DNA of 64,000 bases from CAVQWT01 sp963717705. GTDB lineage: Bacteria > Pseudomonadota > Gammaproteobacteria > Burkholderiales > Casimicrobiaceae. The notes beneath the pieces were generated by a model. That model had not been told where the DNA came from. It ran no database searches and saw only the letters and a program-made list of their open reading frames with translations. The first letter of the stretch is position 1; each line of letters opens with the position of its first letter. The DNA is taken from contig CAVQWT010000005.1 of NCBI GenBank assembly GCA_963717705.1, forward strand, positions 62,001 to 126,000, written 5' to 3'. Below are positions 23,764 to 32,391 of this stretch, one piece after another. Position numbers and translations under genes: made by a program.

Positions 23764-26700
23764 TCAGCCGGGCCCTTCCGCAGCCGCCCCAGTGGCCGCC
23801 CCGGCTGCCGGACCCCGGATCGTCCCGGCTCCGGCTCGCGCCGCGCGCCGGAGCGCGCCGCGCCGCATGAGCAGGTAGCACGCCGGGATCACCAGCATCG
23901 ACAGCAGAGGTGCCGTGATCATGCCGCCGATCATCGGCGCTGCGATCCGCTGCGTGATCTCCGAGCCGGTGCCGGTGTCCCACAGGATCGGCACCAGCCC
24001 GATCACCGTCGTGGCGACGGTCATCGCCTTCGGCCGCACGCGCAGCGCCGCGCCGTCGCGGATGGCCTCCAGCAGCGCCGCTTCGCTCGTCTCGCCGCGC
24101 GCGACGCGCTCGTCCCACGCCTGCTTGAGGTAGACCAGCATGACGATGCCGAACTCGGCGACGACGCCGGCGAGCCCGATGAAACCGACCGCGCTGGCGA
24201 CCGATACGTTGTGGTCGAGCCACCACAGCAGCCAGACACCCCCGATCACCGAGAACGGGAGCATCGCCATCACCAGCAGCGCCTCGTCGGTCCGGCGGAA
24301 GGTCAGGTAGAGCATCACGAAGATGATCAGCAGCATCGCCGGCACGACGAGCTTCAGGCGCGCGGTCGCCCGCTCCAGATACTCGAACTGCCCCGACCAG
24401 GCGATCGAGTAGCCGGGCGGCAGCTTCACCTCGCGGGCAACGGCCTCCTGCATCGCCTGCACGGCCGACGACAGGTCGCGGCCCCGGATGTCGACGTAAA
24501 CCCAGCCGGAAGGCCGCGCGTTCTCGCTCCGGATCATCGGCGGTCCGTCGGCAACGGAGACCCGGGCCACGTCACCGAGCCGGATCTGCGCACCGCGCCC
24601 AGTGACGATGGGAAGCGCGCGCAGCTTTTCGACCGAGTCGCGCAGCTCGCGCGGGTAGCGGACGTTGATCGGGAAGCGCTGCAGGCCTTCGATGGTCTCG
24701 CCGACGTTCTCGCCGCCGATCGCCGCCGCGACGACCTCGAGCAGGTCCTCGACCGACAGCCCATACCGCGCCGCGACGGTCCGGTCGATGTCGACGTCGA
24801 TGTAGCGGCCTCCCGTCAGCCGCTCGGCGATCGCCGACGAGACGCCGGGAACCGTGCGCACCGCGCGCTCGATCTCTCCCGCGGTGCGGTCGATCTCGAC
24901 CAGGTCGGGGCCAGCCACCTTGATGCCTACGGGGCTCTTGATGCCGGTGGCCAGCATGTCGATCCGATTGCGGATCGGCGGCACCCATACGTTGGCGAGG
25001 CCCGGCACCTGGACTACGCGGTCGAGTTCCTCGATGAGCCTGGCGCCCGTCATCCCGGGGCGCCACTGCTCCTTCGGCTTGAACTGGATCACCGTCTCGA
25101 ACATTTCCAGCGGCGCCGGATCGGTCGCAGTCTCCGCGCGGCCGGCCTTGCCGAACACCCGGACGACCTCGGGCACCGACTTGATCATCCGGTCGGTCTG
25201 CTGCAGAAGCTCCGCCGCCTTGGCCGCCGACAGGCCGGGCAGCGCCGTCGGCATGTACAGCAGGTCACCCTCGTCGAGGGGGGGCATGAACTCGCGCCCG
25301 AGTCGCGACGCGGGGACCAGGGTCGCCGCTGCGAGGACGACGGCGACGACGACCGTCGTCCAGGGGAAGCGCAGCACGACGTCGATCAGCGGGCGATAGG
25401 CGGCGATCAGCACGCGGTTGAGCGGGTTGCGCTGCTCCGACGGGATGCGGCCGCGGATCAGATAGCCCATCAGCACCGGCACCAGCGTCACCGAGATTCC
25501 GGCCGCCGCCGCCATCGCGTAGCTCTTGGTGAATGCGAGCGGCGCGAACAGCCTGCCCTCCTGCGCCTCGAGGGCGAACACCGGCACGAAGGAGATGGTC
25601 ACGATCAGCAGCGACGAGAACAGCGCCGGGCCGACCTCGACCGCAGCGTCCGTGATCACTTTCCAGCGCGCCTCGCCGTCGAGCGTCTCGCCGGGATGCG
25701 CCTCCTGCCACCGTTCGAGCTTGCGATGCGCGTTCTCGACCATGACCACCGCGCCGTCGACCATCTCGCCGATGGCGATGGCAATTCCGCCCAGCGAAAC
25801 GATGTTCGCCGTGATGCCCTGGTAGCGCATCACGATGAACGCCGTCAGCACGCCCAGCGGCAGCGCGATGATCGCGACGAACGCGCTGCGCAGGTGGAAC
25901 AGGAATACGATGCAGATCAGCGCCACGACGACGAACTGCTCGACCAGCGTGCCCTGCACCGTGGTTATCGACCGTTTGATCAGATCCGAGCGGTCGTACA
26001 CGGTCACGATCTCGACCCCGGGCGGGAGCCCGGGTTTCAGCGCGTCCAGCTTGGCCTTGACCGCATCGATCGTCGCCAGCGCATTGCGCCCGGTGCGCAT
26101 CACGATGATGGCGCCGGTCACCTCGCCCTCGCCGTCCAGTTCGGCGATGCCGCGGCGCATCTCGGGTCCGACCTGGATGCGCGCGACGTCCGCCAGCCGC
26201 ACCGGCGTGCCGCCGTCGCCCACCATCAGCGGGATCGCCCGGAAATCGTCGAGCGTGCGCAGGTAGCCCTTCACCCGCACCATGTACTCGGCCTCGGCGA
26301 GTTCCAGCACCGAGCCGCCGAAGTCGCGGTTGGCAGCACGGATCGCGTCGATCACCTGCTTCAGCGGCAGGTTGTAGGCCTTCAACCGCTCGGGATCGAC
26401 GACGACCTGATACTGCTTGACCATGCCGCCGACGGTCGCGACCTCCGACACGTCGGGCACCGTCTTGAGCTCGAAGCGGAGGAACCAGTCCTGGATCGCG
26501 CGCAGATCCGCCAGGCTGTGCCGGCCGCTGCGGTCGACCAGCGCGTACTCGTAGATCCAGCCGACGCCCGTCGCATCCGGCCCCAGCGACGAGCGCGCCG
26601 AGGGCGGGAGCCGTCCCTGCACCTGGTTCAGGTACTCGAGCACGCGCGAGCGCGCCCAGTACGGATCGGTGCCGTCCTCGAAGATGATGTAGACGAAGGA

Positions 26701-26970
26701 ATCGGCGAAGAACGAGTAGCCGCGCACCGCCTTCGCCCCGGGCACCGACAGCATCGTCGTCGTCAACGGATAGGTCACCTGGTCCTCGACGATCTGCGGG
26801 GCCTGGCCCGGCAACGTCGTGCGGATGATCACCTGCGTGTCGGACAGGTCGGGGATGGCGTCGAGCGGCGTCGTGCGCGCGGCCCACAGGCCGAACACCG
26901 CCAGCGCCACCGAAGCCAGCACGACGAGGAAGCGATTTCCGACCGACCAGCGGATCACTGCGGCGATCAT
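23764..26970 (-). CDS. cusA: Cu(I)/Ag(I) efflux RND pump CusA
   Basis: Proton-driven inner-membrane pump of the heavy-metal RND family, 1068 residues with twelve membrane helices and two large periplasmic loops. It starts MIAAVIRWSVGNRFLVVL, and PLDAIPDLSDTQVIIRT is diagnostic of HME-RND. Helix 4 carries the proton-relay motif GEMVDGAVVMVENAHRKLE. Met residues in the periplasmic cleft region (MFETVIQFKPKEQWRPGM) favour the Cu/Ag subgroup over CzcA. Its ATG overlaps the cusB stop (ATGA). It extends past the usual end with a low-complexity Ala/Gly tail. Confidence 0.92.
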   Translation of the reverse strand: MIAAVIRWSVGNRFLVVLASVALAVFGLWAARTTPLDAIPDLSDTQVIIRTTLPGQAPQIVEDQVTYPLTTTMLSVPGAKAVRGYSFFADSFVYIIFEDGTDPYWARSRVLEYLNQVQGRLPPSARSSLGPDATGVGWIYEYALVDRSGRHSLADLRAIQDWFLRFELKTVPDVSEVATVGGMVKQYQVVVDPERLKAYNLPLKQVIDAIRAANRDFGGSVLELAEAEYMVRVKGYLRTLDDFRAIPLMVGDGGTPVRLADVARIQVGPEMRRGIAELDGEGEVTGAIIVMRTGRNALATIDAVKAKLDALKPGLPPGVEIVTVYDRSDLIKRSITTVQGTLVEQFVVVALICIVFLFHLRSAFVAIIALPLGVLTAFIVMRYQGITANIVSLGGIAIAIGEMVDGAVVMVENAHRKLERWQEAHPGETLDGEARWKVITDAAVEVGPALFSSLLIVTISFVPVFALEAQEGRLFAPLAFTKSYAMAAAAGISVTLVPVLMGYLIRGRIPSEQRNPLNRVLIAAYRPLIDVVLRFPWTTVVVAVVLAAATLVPASRLGREFMPPLDEGDLLYMPTALPGLSAAKAAELLQQTDRMIKSVPEVVRVFGKAGRAETATDPAPLEMFETVIQFKPKEQWRPGMTGARLIEELDRVVQVPGLANVWVPPIRNRIDMLATGIKSPVGIKVAGPDLVEIDRTAGEIERAVRTVPGVSSAIAERLTGGRYIDVDIDRTVAARYGLSVEDLLEVVAAAIGGENVGETIEGLQRFPINVRYPRELRDSVEKLRALPIVTGRGAQIRLGDVARVSVADGPPMIRSENARPSGWVYVDIRGRDLSSAVQAMQEAVAREVKLPPGYSIAWSGQFEYLERATARLKLVVPAMLLIIFVMLYLTFRRTDEALLVMAMLPFSVIGGVWLLWWLDHNVSVASAVGFIGLAGVVAEFGIVMLVYLKQAWDERVARGETSEAALLEAIRDGAALRVRPKAMTVATTVIGLVPILWDTGTGSEITQRIAAPMIGGMITAPLLSMLVIPACYLLMRRGALRRAARAGAGTIRGPAAGAATGAAAEGPG

Positions 26971-28613
26971 CGCTTGGCTCCCGGTTCCGCGCCCGCAGCG
27001 GCGGGTCCGCCGATGGGCGCGATGTCGGTGAGCGCAAAGTCGCCCTTGGGCGTGATGACGAAGCGGAAGCGCACGTCGGCGCCCTCCTTCACCGCGGCCG
27101 GAACCCCCGAGGGTGGGGCCTTGAACGCCATCGTCATCGCGCCCATCCCGGCGCTCGGAATCGCGCCGTGCTTGATCAGCACCTCGTCGCCGACGGAGCG
27201 CACGACGCCCTGCGCTTCGTGGACGACCGCACCGGGGGCCGCCGGCATGGCATGGCCGGCGTGCGCGTCGGCCGGCGGCGCCGCCTCGGCACCGGTGGTC
27301 ATCCGGGCCAGCACGCCCTTGAGGCTCGCCTCCGAGTCGATCATGAACTGCCCCGATGCGACGATCTTCGCGCCGGGCTCGAGGCCCTTGCGGATCTCGA
27401 CGCTGTCGCCGCTCTCTCGCCCCAGCTCGACCTCGACCGGGGCGTACCTGCCTTCGCCCAGTGCAACGATCACGACGTTCCGCTTGCCGGTCCGGATCAC
27501 CGCCTCGGCGGGCACCAGCAGCACCGGCTTCGCCGACGATGCGGCCGCGGCGAACTGCACGGTCGCGAACATCCCGGGCTTCAGCGAGACGTCGGGATTG
27601 GCGAGCACGATGCGCGCGCGCACCGTGCGCGTCGCGGCGTTGACCTCGGGCAGCAGCGTCGACACCGTGCCCTTGAAGACGCGCCCGGGGAACGCCGCGA
27701 TCGTCGCCTCGACCGGCGCGCCCGTCCGCAGCGCCCCGGCCTGCGCTTCCGGCACCTCGGCGACGACCCAGACCGAGCCCTGCCCCGCCAGCCGGAACAG
27801 CGTCGTCCCCTGCATCACCGCCATGCCGTCCCGCGCACCGATTTCCCACACCACGCCCGACTGCGGCGCGGTGATCGTCACCCGCGCCGACGGCCGGCCC
27901 TCGCGCTCGACCCGCGCGATCTCGGCGGCGGGCATGCCGAGCAGCCCCAGCCGCGCCCGCGCCGCGTCGACCAGCGCCGCGGCGCCGGGTTGCGCGCTGC
28001 CCTTCAGCGCCAGCAGCTCCTCCTGCGCGGCGAGCCATTCGGGCACGTACAGTTCCGCCAGAGGCTGGCCGGCGCGCACGCTGTCGTAGGTCGCGCGGAC
28101 CAGCAGCTTCTCGACGTAGCCCTGCACCCGCGCCTGCACGGCGACGATCGTCCGCTCGTCGACGACCAGCGTCCCGGGTGCGGAGAACCCTCCGCCGAGC
28201 GTGCCTGCCTTCGCCTCGACCAGGCGCACGCCGAAGTTCTGCGCGAGCCGCGGGCTGATCGACAGCGTGCCGCTGTCCGCGCCCTCGTCGGCGTAGACCG
28301 GCACCAGCATCATGTCCATGAACGGGCTCTTGCCGGGCTTGTCGAAGCGCTGGCCGGGGACCATCGGATCGTGCCAGTAGAGGACCTTGCGGCCGGCGGC
28401 GTCGGTCGACGGCGCGCCGCCGGCCGTGGCCGGCGCGGCGGTTGGCGCCGATCCGGTCGCCGGTGCCGCAGCGTCCCCGGCAAGCCCCGCGTGCGGCTGG
28501 GCCTGCCGCGTGCCGAGCCACCATCCGCCCCAGGCGGCGAGCACGGCGAGGGCGACGGCTCCGGCCAGCGGCAGCGCCTTGAATCCACGTTGATGCGAAC
28601 GGTTCGGTCTCAT
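26967..28613 (-). CDS. cusB: CusB adaptor with fused CusF-like metal-binding domain
   Basis: Periplasmic membrane-fusion protein of the Cus pump, 548 residues. One N-terminal membrane anchor (FKALPLAGAVALAVLAAWGGWWLG) is followed by a YHS-like heavy-metal segment (KVLYWHDPMVPGQRF and KSPFMDMMLVPVYADE) with the Met cluster used for Cu(I). Lipoyl/barrel domains follow (VQARVQGYVEKLLV, ITAPQSGVVWEIGARDG). Residues 469-535 match CusF: H482, M490, M493 and M495 fall at the spacing of CusF H36, W44, M47 and M49, so the cation-pi Trp is replaced by Met. It is coupled to both cusC and cusA by ATGA overlaps. Confidence 0.9.
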   Translation of the reverse strand: MRPNRSHQRGFKALPLAGAVALAVLAAWGGWWLGTRQAQPHAGLAGDAAAPATGSAPTAAPATAGGAPSTDAAGRKVLYWHDPMVPGQRFDKPGKSPFMDMMLVPVYADEGADSGTLSISPRLAQNFGVRLVEAKAGTLGGGFSAPGTLVVDERTIVAVQARVQGYVEKLLVRATYDSVRAGQPLAELYVPEWLAAQEELLALKGSAQPGAAALVDAARARLGLLGMPAAEIARVEREGRPSARVTITAPQSGVVWEIGARDGMAVMQGTTLFRLAGQGSVWVVAEVPEAQAGALRTGAPVEATIAAFPGRVFKGTVSTLLPEVNAATRTVRARIVLANPDVSLKPGMFATVQFAAAASSAKPVLLVPAEAVIRTGKRNVVIVALGEGRYAPVEVELGRESGDSVEIRKGLEPGAKIVASGQFMIDSEASLKGVLARMTTGAEAAPPADAHAGHAMPAAPGAVVHEAQGVVRSVGDEVLIKHGAIPSAGMGAMTMAFKAPPSGVPAAVKEGADVRFRFVITPKGDFALTDIAPIGGPAAAGAEPGAKR

Positions 28614-29938
28614 GCGGGCTCCGCGACGGGAAGAACGTAGGTGAGGTAGGCCCAGGCTTTCGCCGCGGCCTGTTCCATCTGCAACAGCGCCAGCGTGATG
28701 TCGAGCTCGGCACGCCGCGCTTCGAGCACCGCGGTCAGCGTGCCGGTGCCGCCACGGTAGGCCGCGAGCGCCGACTCGCGCCGCAGCGCATTGAGCGGCA
28801 GCATCTCCGCACGCATCCGCTGCGACTGGGCGCGCGCGGACTCCCATTCGGCGACCATCGTCTCGACCTCGGCGGAACGCATGCGCCGCGTGTCGTCGCG
28901 CATCGCGCGCGCGGCGTCCAGCTCCTTCAGCTTCGCCGCCAGCTCGCGGTCCTGGCGCGTGCCGGGCGACCACGGCAGGTCGATCGAGAACATCAGCGAC
29001 ACCATGTTGGCGTACCCCGACCCGCGGACGGCGTAGGACAACGCGGCGTTCCAGTCCGGCAGCCGGCCGGCCCGGGCGAGATCGGCCTCGGTCGCGAGAT
29101 AGGCCTCCTGCGCATGCGCGGCCCGGAGTTCGGCCTGCGCGTCGACGTCGGTGAGCTCGGCCACGGCGGCCGGCAACCGCCCCAGGTCGGGCGCGTCGCC
29201 CAGCGTCCGCTCCGCGTCCGCGCCGAGGTAGCGTGCGAGCGCGATCCGCGCCCGGCGCGTCTGCGCCTTCGCTTCGGTTGCGCGGTTGGCCAGCTCGATC
29301 ACCACCGACTGCGCCATCAGCAGCTCGGCCTGCGGCGCCTTGTTGGCGCGGTAGGCCGCGCCGGCCGCGACCACCGCCAGCTCCGCTTCGGCGATCTGCG
29401 CCGCGATGGCGCGCTCGGCCTCCTCGGCGTAGCGGCGCGCGAACCACGCGGCCGCCGCCTCGCGCCGCACGTTGGCTGCGGCGCTGACCGCAGCGGCGTC
29501 GCTGCGGGCGGCGTCCCGCACAGCGCGCTCGACGCGCAGTCGACGCTTTTCCTCGCGCGGGAAGTCCTGCATCACGCCGATGCGCGTCATAGTCATGAAG
29601 TCGCGATCGAGGGTCCAGGCGTCGGCGCCCGACGTGGGCACGTTCTCGAAGCCGCCGATGAGCTTGGGATCGGGCAGCTCGCCTGCGGCGACGCTCATCT
29701 CGCGCGCCGCAGCGGCCATCGATTGCTGGGAGGCTATCGCCGGCGAGCGGGCGACGGCGAGCCGGACCGCCTCGGCCAGCGACAGCGGCTGCTGGCCCGC
29801 GGCCAGCCCGGGCAGCAACGCGATCGACCAGAGCAGTGCCGCAACGGCGCGGCTGCGGCTCCGCGCAGGCCACTGGCGGCGCCCCGGGACCTGCCGGGAA
29901 CGGGAAAACGAAACGATGCATGGGACCTCCGACGACAC
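28610..29938 (-). CDS. cusC: CusC-like outer-membrane efflux protein (start uncertain)
   Basis: TolC-family outer-membrane channel for the Cus pump. The mature part begins about QQPLSLAEAVRLAVARSPAIASQQSM, followed by long coiled-coil helices and the OEP duplication; it ends WAYLTYVLPVAEPA. The only in-frame starts before the signal peptide (AVAALLWSIALLPGLAAGQQ) are weak, and GTG at 29938 is used here (442 residues). An ATG at 29921 with a perfect GGAGG lies one frame off, suggesting an indel of one base in the G/C run near 29880-29890. The stop overlaps the cusB start. Confidence 0.8.
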   Translation of the reverse strand: MSSEVPCIVSFSRSRQVPGRRQWPARSRSRAVAALLWSIALLPGLAAGQQPLSLAEAVRLAVARSPAIASQQSMAAAAREMSVAAGELPDPKLIGGFENVPTSGADAWTLDRDFMTMTRIGVMQDFPREEKRRLRVERAVRDAARSDAAAVSAAANVRREAAAAWFARRYAEEAERAIAAQIAEAELAVVAAGAAYRANKAPQAELLMAQSVVIELANRATEAKAQTRRARIALARYLGADAERTLGDAPDLGRLPAAVAELTDVDAQAELRAAHAQEAYLATEADLARAGRLPDWNAALSYAVRGSGYANMVSLMFSIDLPWSPGTRQDRELAAKLKELDAARAMRDDTRRMRSAEVETMVAEWESARAQSQRMRAEMLPLNALRRESALAAYRGGTGTLTAVLEARRAELDITLALLQMEQAAAKAWAYLTYVLPVAEPA

Positions 29939-29991
29939 GACGAACGACGGCACCCGCGAGCGTGGCGGGCGGGACGAACGACGGCGGAGGT

Positions 29992-30459
29992 CTAGATCAG
30001 GAAGCGGACGTACGCGAGGCGCACCGGAGGCGCCGCGCCGCGTGCTTCGAGCTGCGCGATGGCGGCCGACGCCGGCGGCGGAACCACGGCGACGTCGACC
30101 CGCAGCGCGGGCGACGGGGCCGCGGGGGGCAGCTCCGGCGCGAAGGCCGACGGCGTCAGGTCGGTGCAATGGACTTCGCAGGCATTGGCGTCGGCCACCG
30201 CCACGGCAGCGGGGCCGGCCGCGGGTCCGCCGGCCGCATGGCCGTGGCAGGGCATCCGGACGACCTCGCCGTCAGGATCGACCCCGGTGACCGGAGCTGC
30301 GGTCGCGGCCGGCGACGTTGCGGTCGCCATCGTGGCGAACACGCTGCCTGCGGTCAACGGCACCGAACCCGCATGCGCCGCCGCGACGCCCTGGGCGAAC
30401 AGCAACCCCAGCATGGCGACCCATGCAACGAGACGGCGAGAGGCGGAACGAAGGGGCAA
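29992..30459 (-). CDS. Small exported Cys/His-rich protein heading the cus operon
   Basis: Protein of 155 residues with a signal-type N-terminus (RRLVAWVAMLGLLFAQGVAAAHA). The rest is Ala/Pro-rich with potential metal ligands MPCHGHAAGG and NACEVHCTD. It lies 54 bases upstream of cusC on the same strand and behind the predicted cus promoter. It resembles the short, poorly conserved DUF2946/CopL-like proteins found near copper genes; the assignment rests on size, signal, Cys/His pattern and position rather than strong similarity. A periplasmic copper-binding or sensing role is plausible. Confidence 0.55.
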   Translation of the reverse strand: MPLRSASRRLVAWVAMLGLLFAQGVAAAHAGSVPLTAGSVFATMATATSPAATAAPVTGVDPDGEVVRMPCHGHAAGGPAAGPAAVAVADANACEVHCTDLTPSAFAPELPPAAPSPALRVDVAVVPPPASAAIAQLEARGAAPPVRLAYVRFLI

Positions 30460-30492
30460 GGGGAATCGGATCGACGGGAGGACGATGGGAGG

Positions 30493-30556
30493 ATGCTAGC
30501 GCGATGCCGTGCCCGCGGCAACCTGTCGCGGGGCGGGAAGCTTGACCCCGGTCAAG
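30493..30556 (-). promoter_or_regulatory. Predicted cus operon promoter and upstream palindrome
   Basis: On the minus strand, -35 TTGCCG (30521-30516), 17 bases, -10 TAGCAT (30498-30493). About 20 bp upstream lies CTTGACC-CC-GGTCAAG (30541-30556), a perfect 7-2-7 palindrome. Position and symmetry fit an activator box for a metal-responsive regulator. It does not match the E. coli CusR box as I know it, and no regulator gene is in the window. Confidence 0.45.
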
Positions 30557-30613
30557 GTACCGTCCGCGCCCCGTTCCTGCAGGCAACCGGCCCGGTGAGC
30601 CGCCGGCGCGCGC

Positions 30614-32347
30614 TCAGGGCAGCGCGCAGAATACCGGGCCTTCGATGACCCAGCCCTCGCCGGTCATGCGCGCGGTCTCGCTGCGGCTGGTGAGGTAGCG
30701 GTGGTTGGCCTGCCCGCCCTTGCCGTTGTTGTACAGCCGCGTGACGGGGACGCGCCCGGCCGGGCAGACGCCCACGCCCGACGGATCGATCGCGAAAGCG
30801 AGGCCTTCGTAGGTCCAGAACGGATTCGCCTTGACCTTCGCGCACTCCGCCGAGTCCACCGTGTAGAAATGCGAGGTCGGTCCCACGCCGGGGGTGCCAA
30901 AGAAGCGGCACGCAGGCAGTCCCAGCCCCGAGCCGCGATCGCTGGCCAGGAACGCCATCCCGGTGCGCTTCCAGCCGGGGACGACGACGCCGGCGTCGAG
31001 CATCGCCGCCTCGTCGGGCTCGGCGGTGAGGAAGTAGTGGTCGAGCGAGGCATTCCGGTATTCGATCACCGTGCGCTGAACGCCTGTCGGCGGGGAAGGC
31101 GCGCTGTAGTCGAGCACCGACCGGTCGTCGTTGCCGCCCGCCACCGTCGTCATCCGCGCGGAGGCAGCGCGCGCGATCGGGTCGCCCTTCACCTGCCCGT
31201 CGAGGAAGATGAGCGACCAGGTGAAGATGTCCGGCGCGTCATCCGGGTCGAGGCCGTGCTCGGTGCCAGCCAGCACCACCAGCTGCCGGGTCGATCCGAG
31301 CCGCACCATCCCGTCCTCGATTTGGGCGAGCGGCGCGAGCAGGTCGGCGCCGCCGCCGATGGCGAGGTACGGCAGCACGACGCCGTCGACGCCGCGCTGG
31401 TCGCGGCCGAACGCCGGCAGGATCGACTGGCCGAAATAAGGCACGTAGCCGACCGCCGCCTTGAGCCGCGGCTCGAGCAGCACCCGCTTCGACGATTGCC
31501 CGACGGTCGTGGTCAGCGCCGCGCCACCGGCAAGCATCATCGTTTCGCCGCCCAGGCTGGCGCCAAAGCCGCCGATGCGGCCGGCGTCGACGCGATCGCG
31601 CCAGTGCGGATGCGTGAGCGCGAGGTCCAGCGTCGCCGCGAGCCCGAGCGGCCGCACCGCCTGCATCGCGACGAACCTCGGGAACTCGACGAGCGACCGC
31701 AGGACATCGACGACGCCTTCGAGCTTGACCTTCGCGAACCGTGGGTCGCCGTGGAACGGTGCGACGACGACATAGCCGTAGCTCGCGAACTGCGCGATGA
31801 AGTCCAGGTAGCCGCTGCCCAACGGACTGCCGCCCAGCCCGTGCGAGAACGCGATGACCGGCCAGGGTCCGGTCGCATCGGCAAACAGGGGCGTCTCGCC
31901 GGCGCGCTGCATGTGCGGCACCCTGCGCCCGTCGGGCAGCACGTAGTCGGGGCGCGGGCTGTCGGCGCGGGTCGGGTAGCAGACCAGCAGCGACAGCGGA
32001 TAGCTGCCGCCGCGGTACGGACCGTAGAGTTCGCGATCGTCGGGGACCGGCACCGGCTGCGTGTAGGCGCCGCCCGGAGTCACCAGCAGGTCGCCGAGAT
32101 AGCGCGGCGTGCCGTCGTCGCGGGGCTGGCCTTCCCAGTACACCTCGGGCGTCTCGCCGGGCCGAAGCCGCGAGAAGTCCTGGCTTACGTCGCTGCAGCC
32201 GACCGCGTACGGTCCCGCCGTCGTCACGGCGGGGACGACGGCGAGCGGATCGGCGGCGAACGCCGCCGTCGCGCAGGCCAGCGCCAGCCATCCGGCACAC
32301 GCGGCGCTGGCCGCCCGTGCGCAAGCGAGCCGACGTCGTCGCGACAC
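30614..32347 (-). CDS. Exported alpha/beta hydrolase with DUF5648-like tail
   Basis: Secreted protein of about 577 residues. The signal region is RRRRLACARAASAACAGWLALACATAAFA. The hydrolase core at about 110-420 has an oxyanion motif (VIAFSHGLGGSPLGSG) and the nucleophile elbow GFGASLGGE (S264), with a late His in GTEHGLDPDD. The layout resembles dienelactone-hydrolase or PET-hydrolase-like exported enzymes. The tail at 427-577 (LDHYFLTAEPDE, SHFYTVDSAEC, VTRLYN, NHRYLT) matches the tail of the matrixin at 16170. GTG at 32347 is chosen for signal-peptide fit; GTG at 32380 is an alternative. It begins right after the acyl-CoA dehydrogenase stop. Confidence 0.72.
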   Translation of the reverse strand: MSRRRRLACARAASAACAGWLALACATAAFAADPLAVVPAVTTAGPYAVGCSDVSQDFSRLRPGETPEVYWEGQPRDDGTPRYLGDLLVTPGGAYTQPVPVPDDRELYGPYRGGSYPLSLLVCYPTRADSPRPDYVLPDGRRVPHMQRAGETPLFADATGPWPVIAFSHGLGGSPLGSGYLDFIAQFASYGYVVVAPFHGDPRFAKVKLEGVVDVLRSLVEFPRFVAMQAVRPLGLAATLDLALTHPHWRDRVDAGRIGGFGASLGGETMMLAGGAALTTTVGQSSKRVLLEPRLKAAVGYVPYFGQSILPAFGRDQRGVDGVVLPYLAIGGGADLLAPLAQIEDGMVRLGSTRQLVVLAGTEHGLDPDDAPDIFTWSLIFLDGQVKGDPIARAASARMTTVAGGNDDRSVLDYSAPSPPTGVQRTVIEYRNASLDHYFLTAEPDEAAMLDAGVVVPGWKRTGMAFLASDRGSGLGLPACRFFGTPGVGPTSHFYTVDSAECAKVKANPFWTYEGLAFAIDPSGVGVCPAGRVPVTRLYNNGKGGQANHRYLTSRSETARMTGEGWVIEGPVFCALP

Positions 32348-32391
32348 GCTCGCCGGGCCGGCGCGGTCCGATGCACGCACCCCGTGGCCGC

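Noticed and set aside
24211..28089. A 1292-codon plus-strand frame opposite cusA/cusB
   Set aside because: Rich in His/Arg/Asp/Gln with no domain, exactly antisense to well-recognised efflux genes; an effect of GC-rich codon bias.
30541..30556. CueR/MerR-type promoter for cus
   Set aside because: MerR-type sites lie between -35 and -10 with 19-20 bp spacing; this palindrome lies upstream of a normally spaced promoter.
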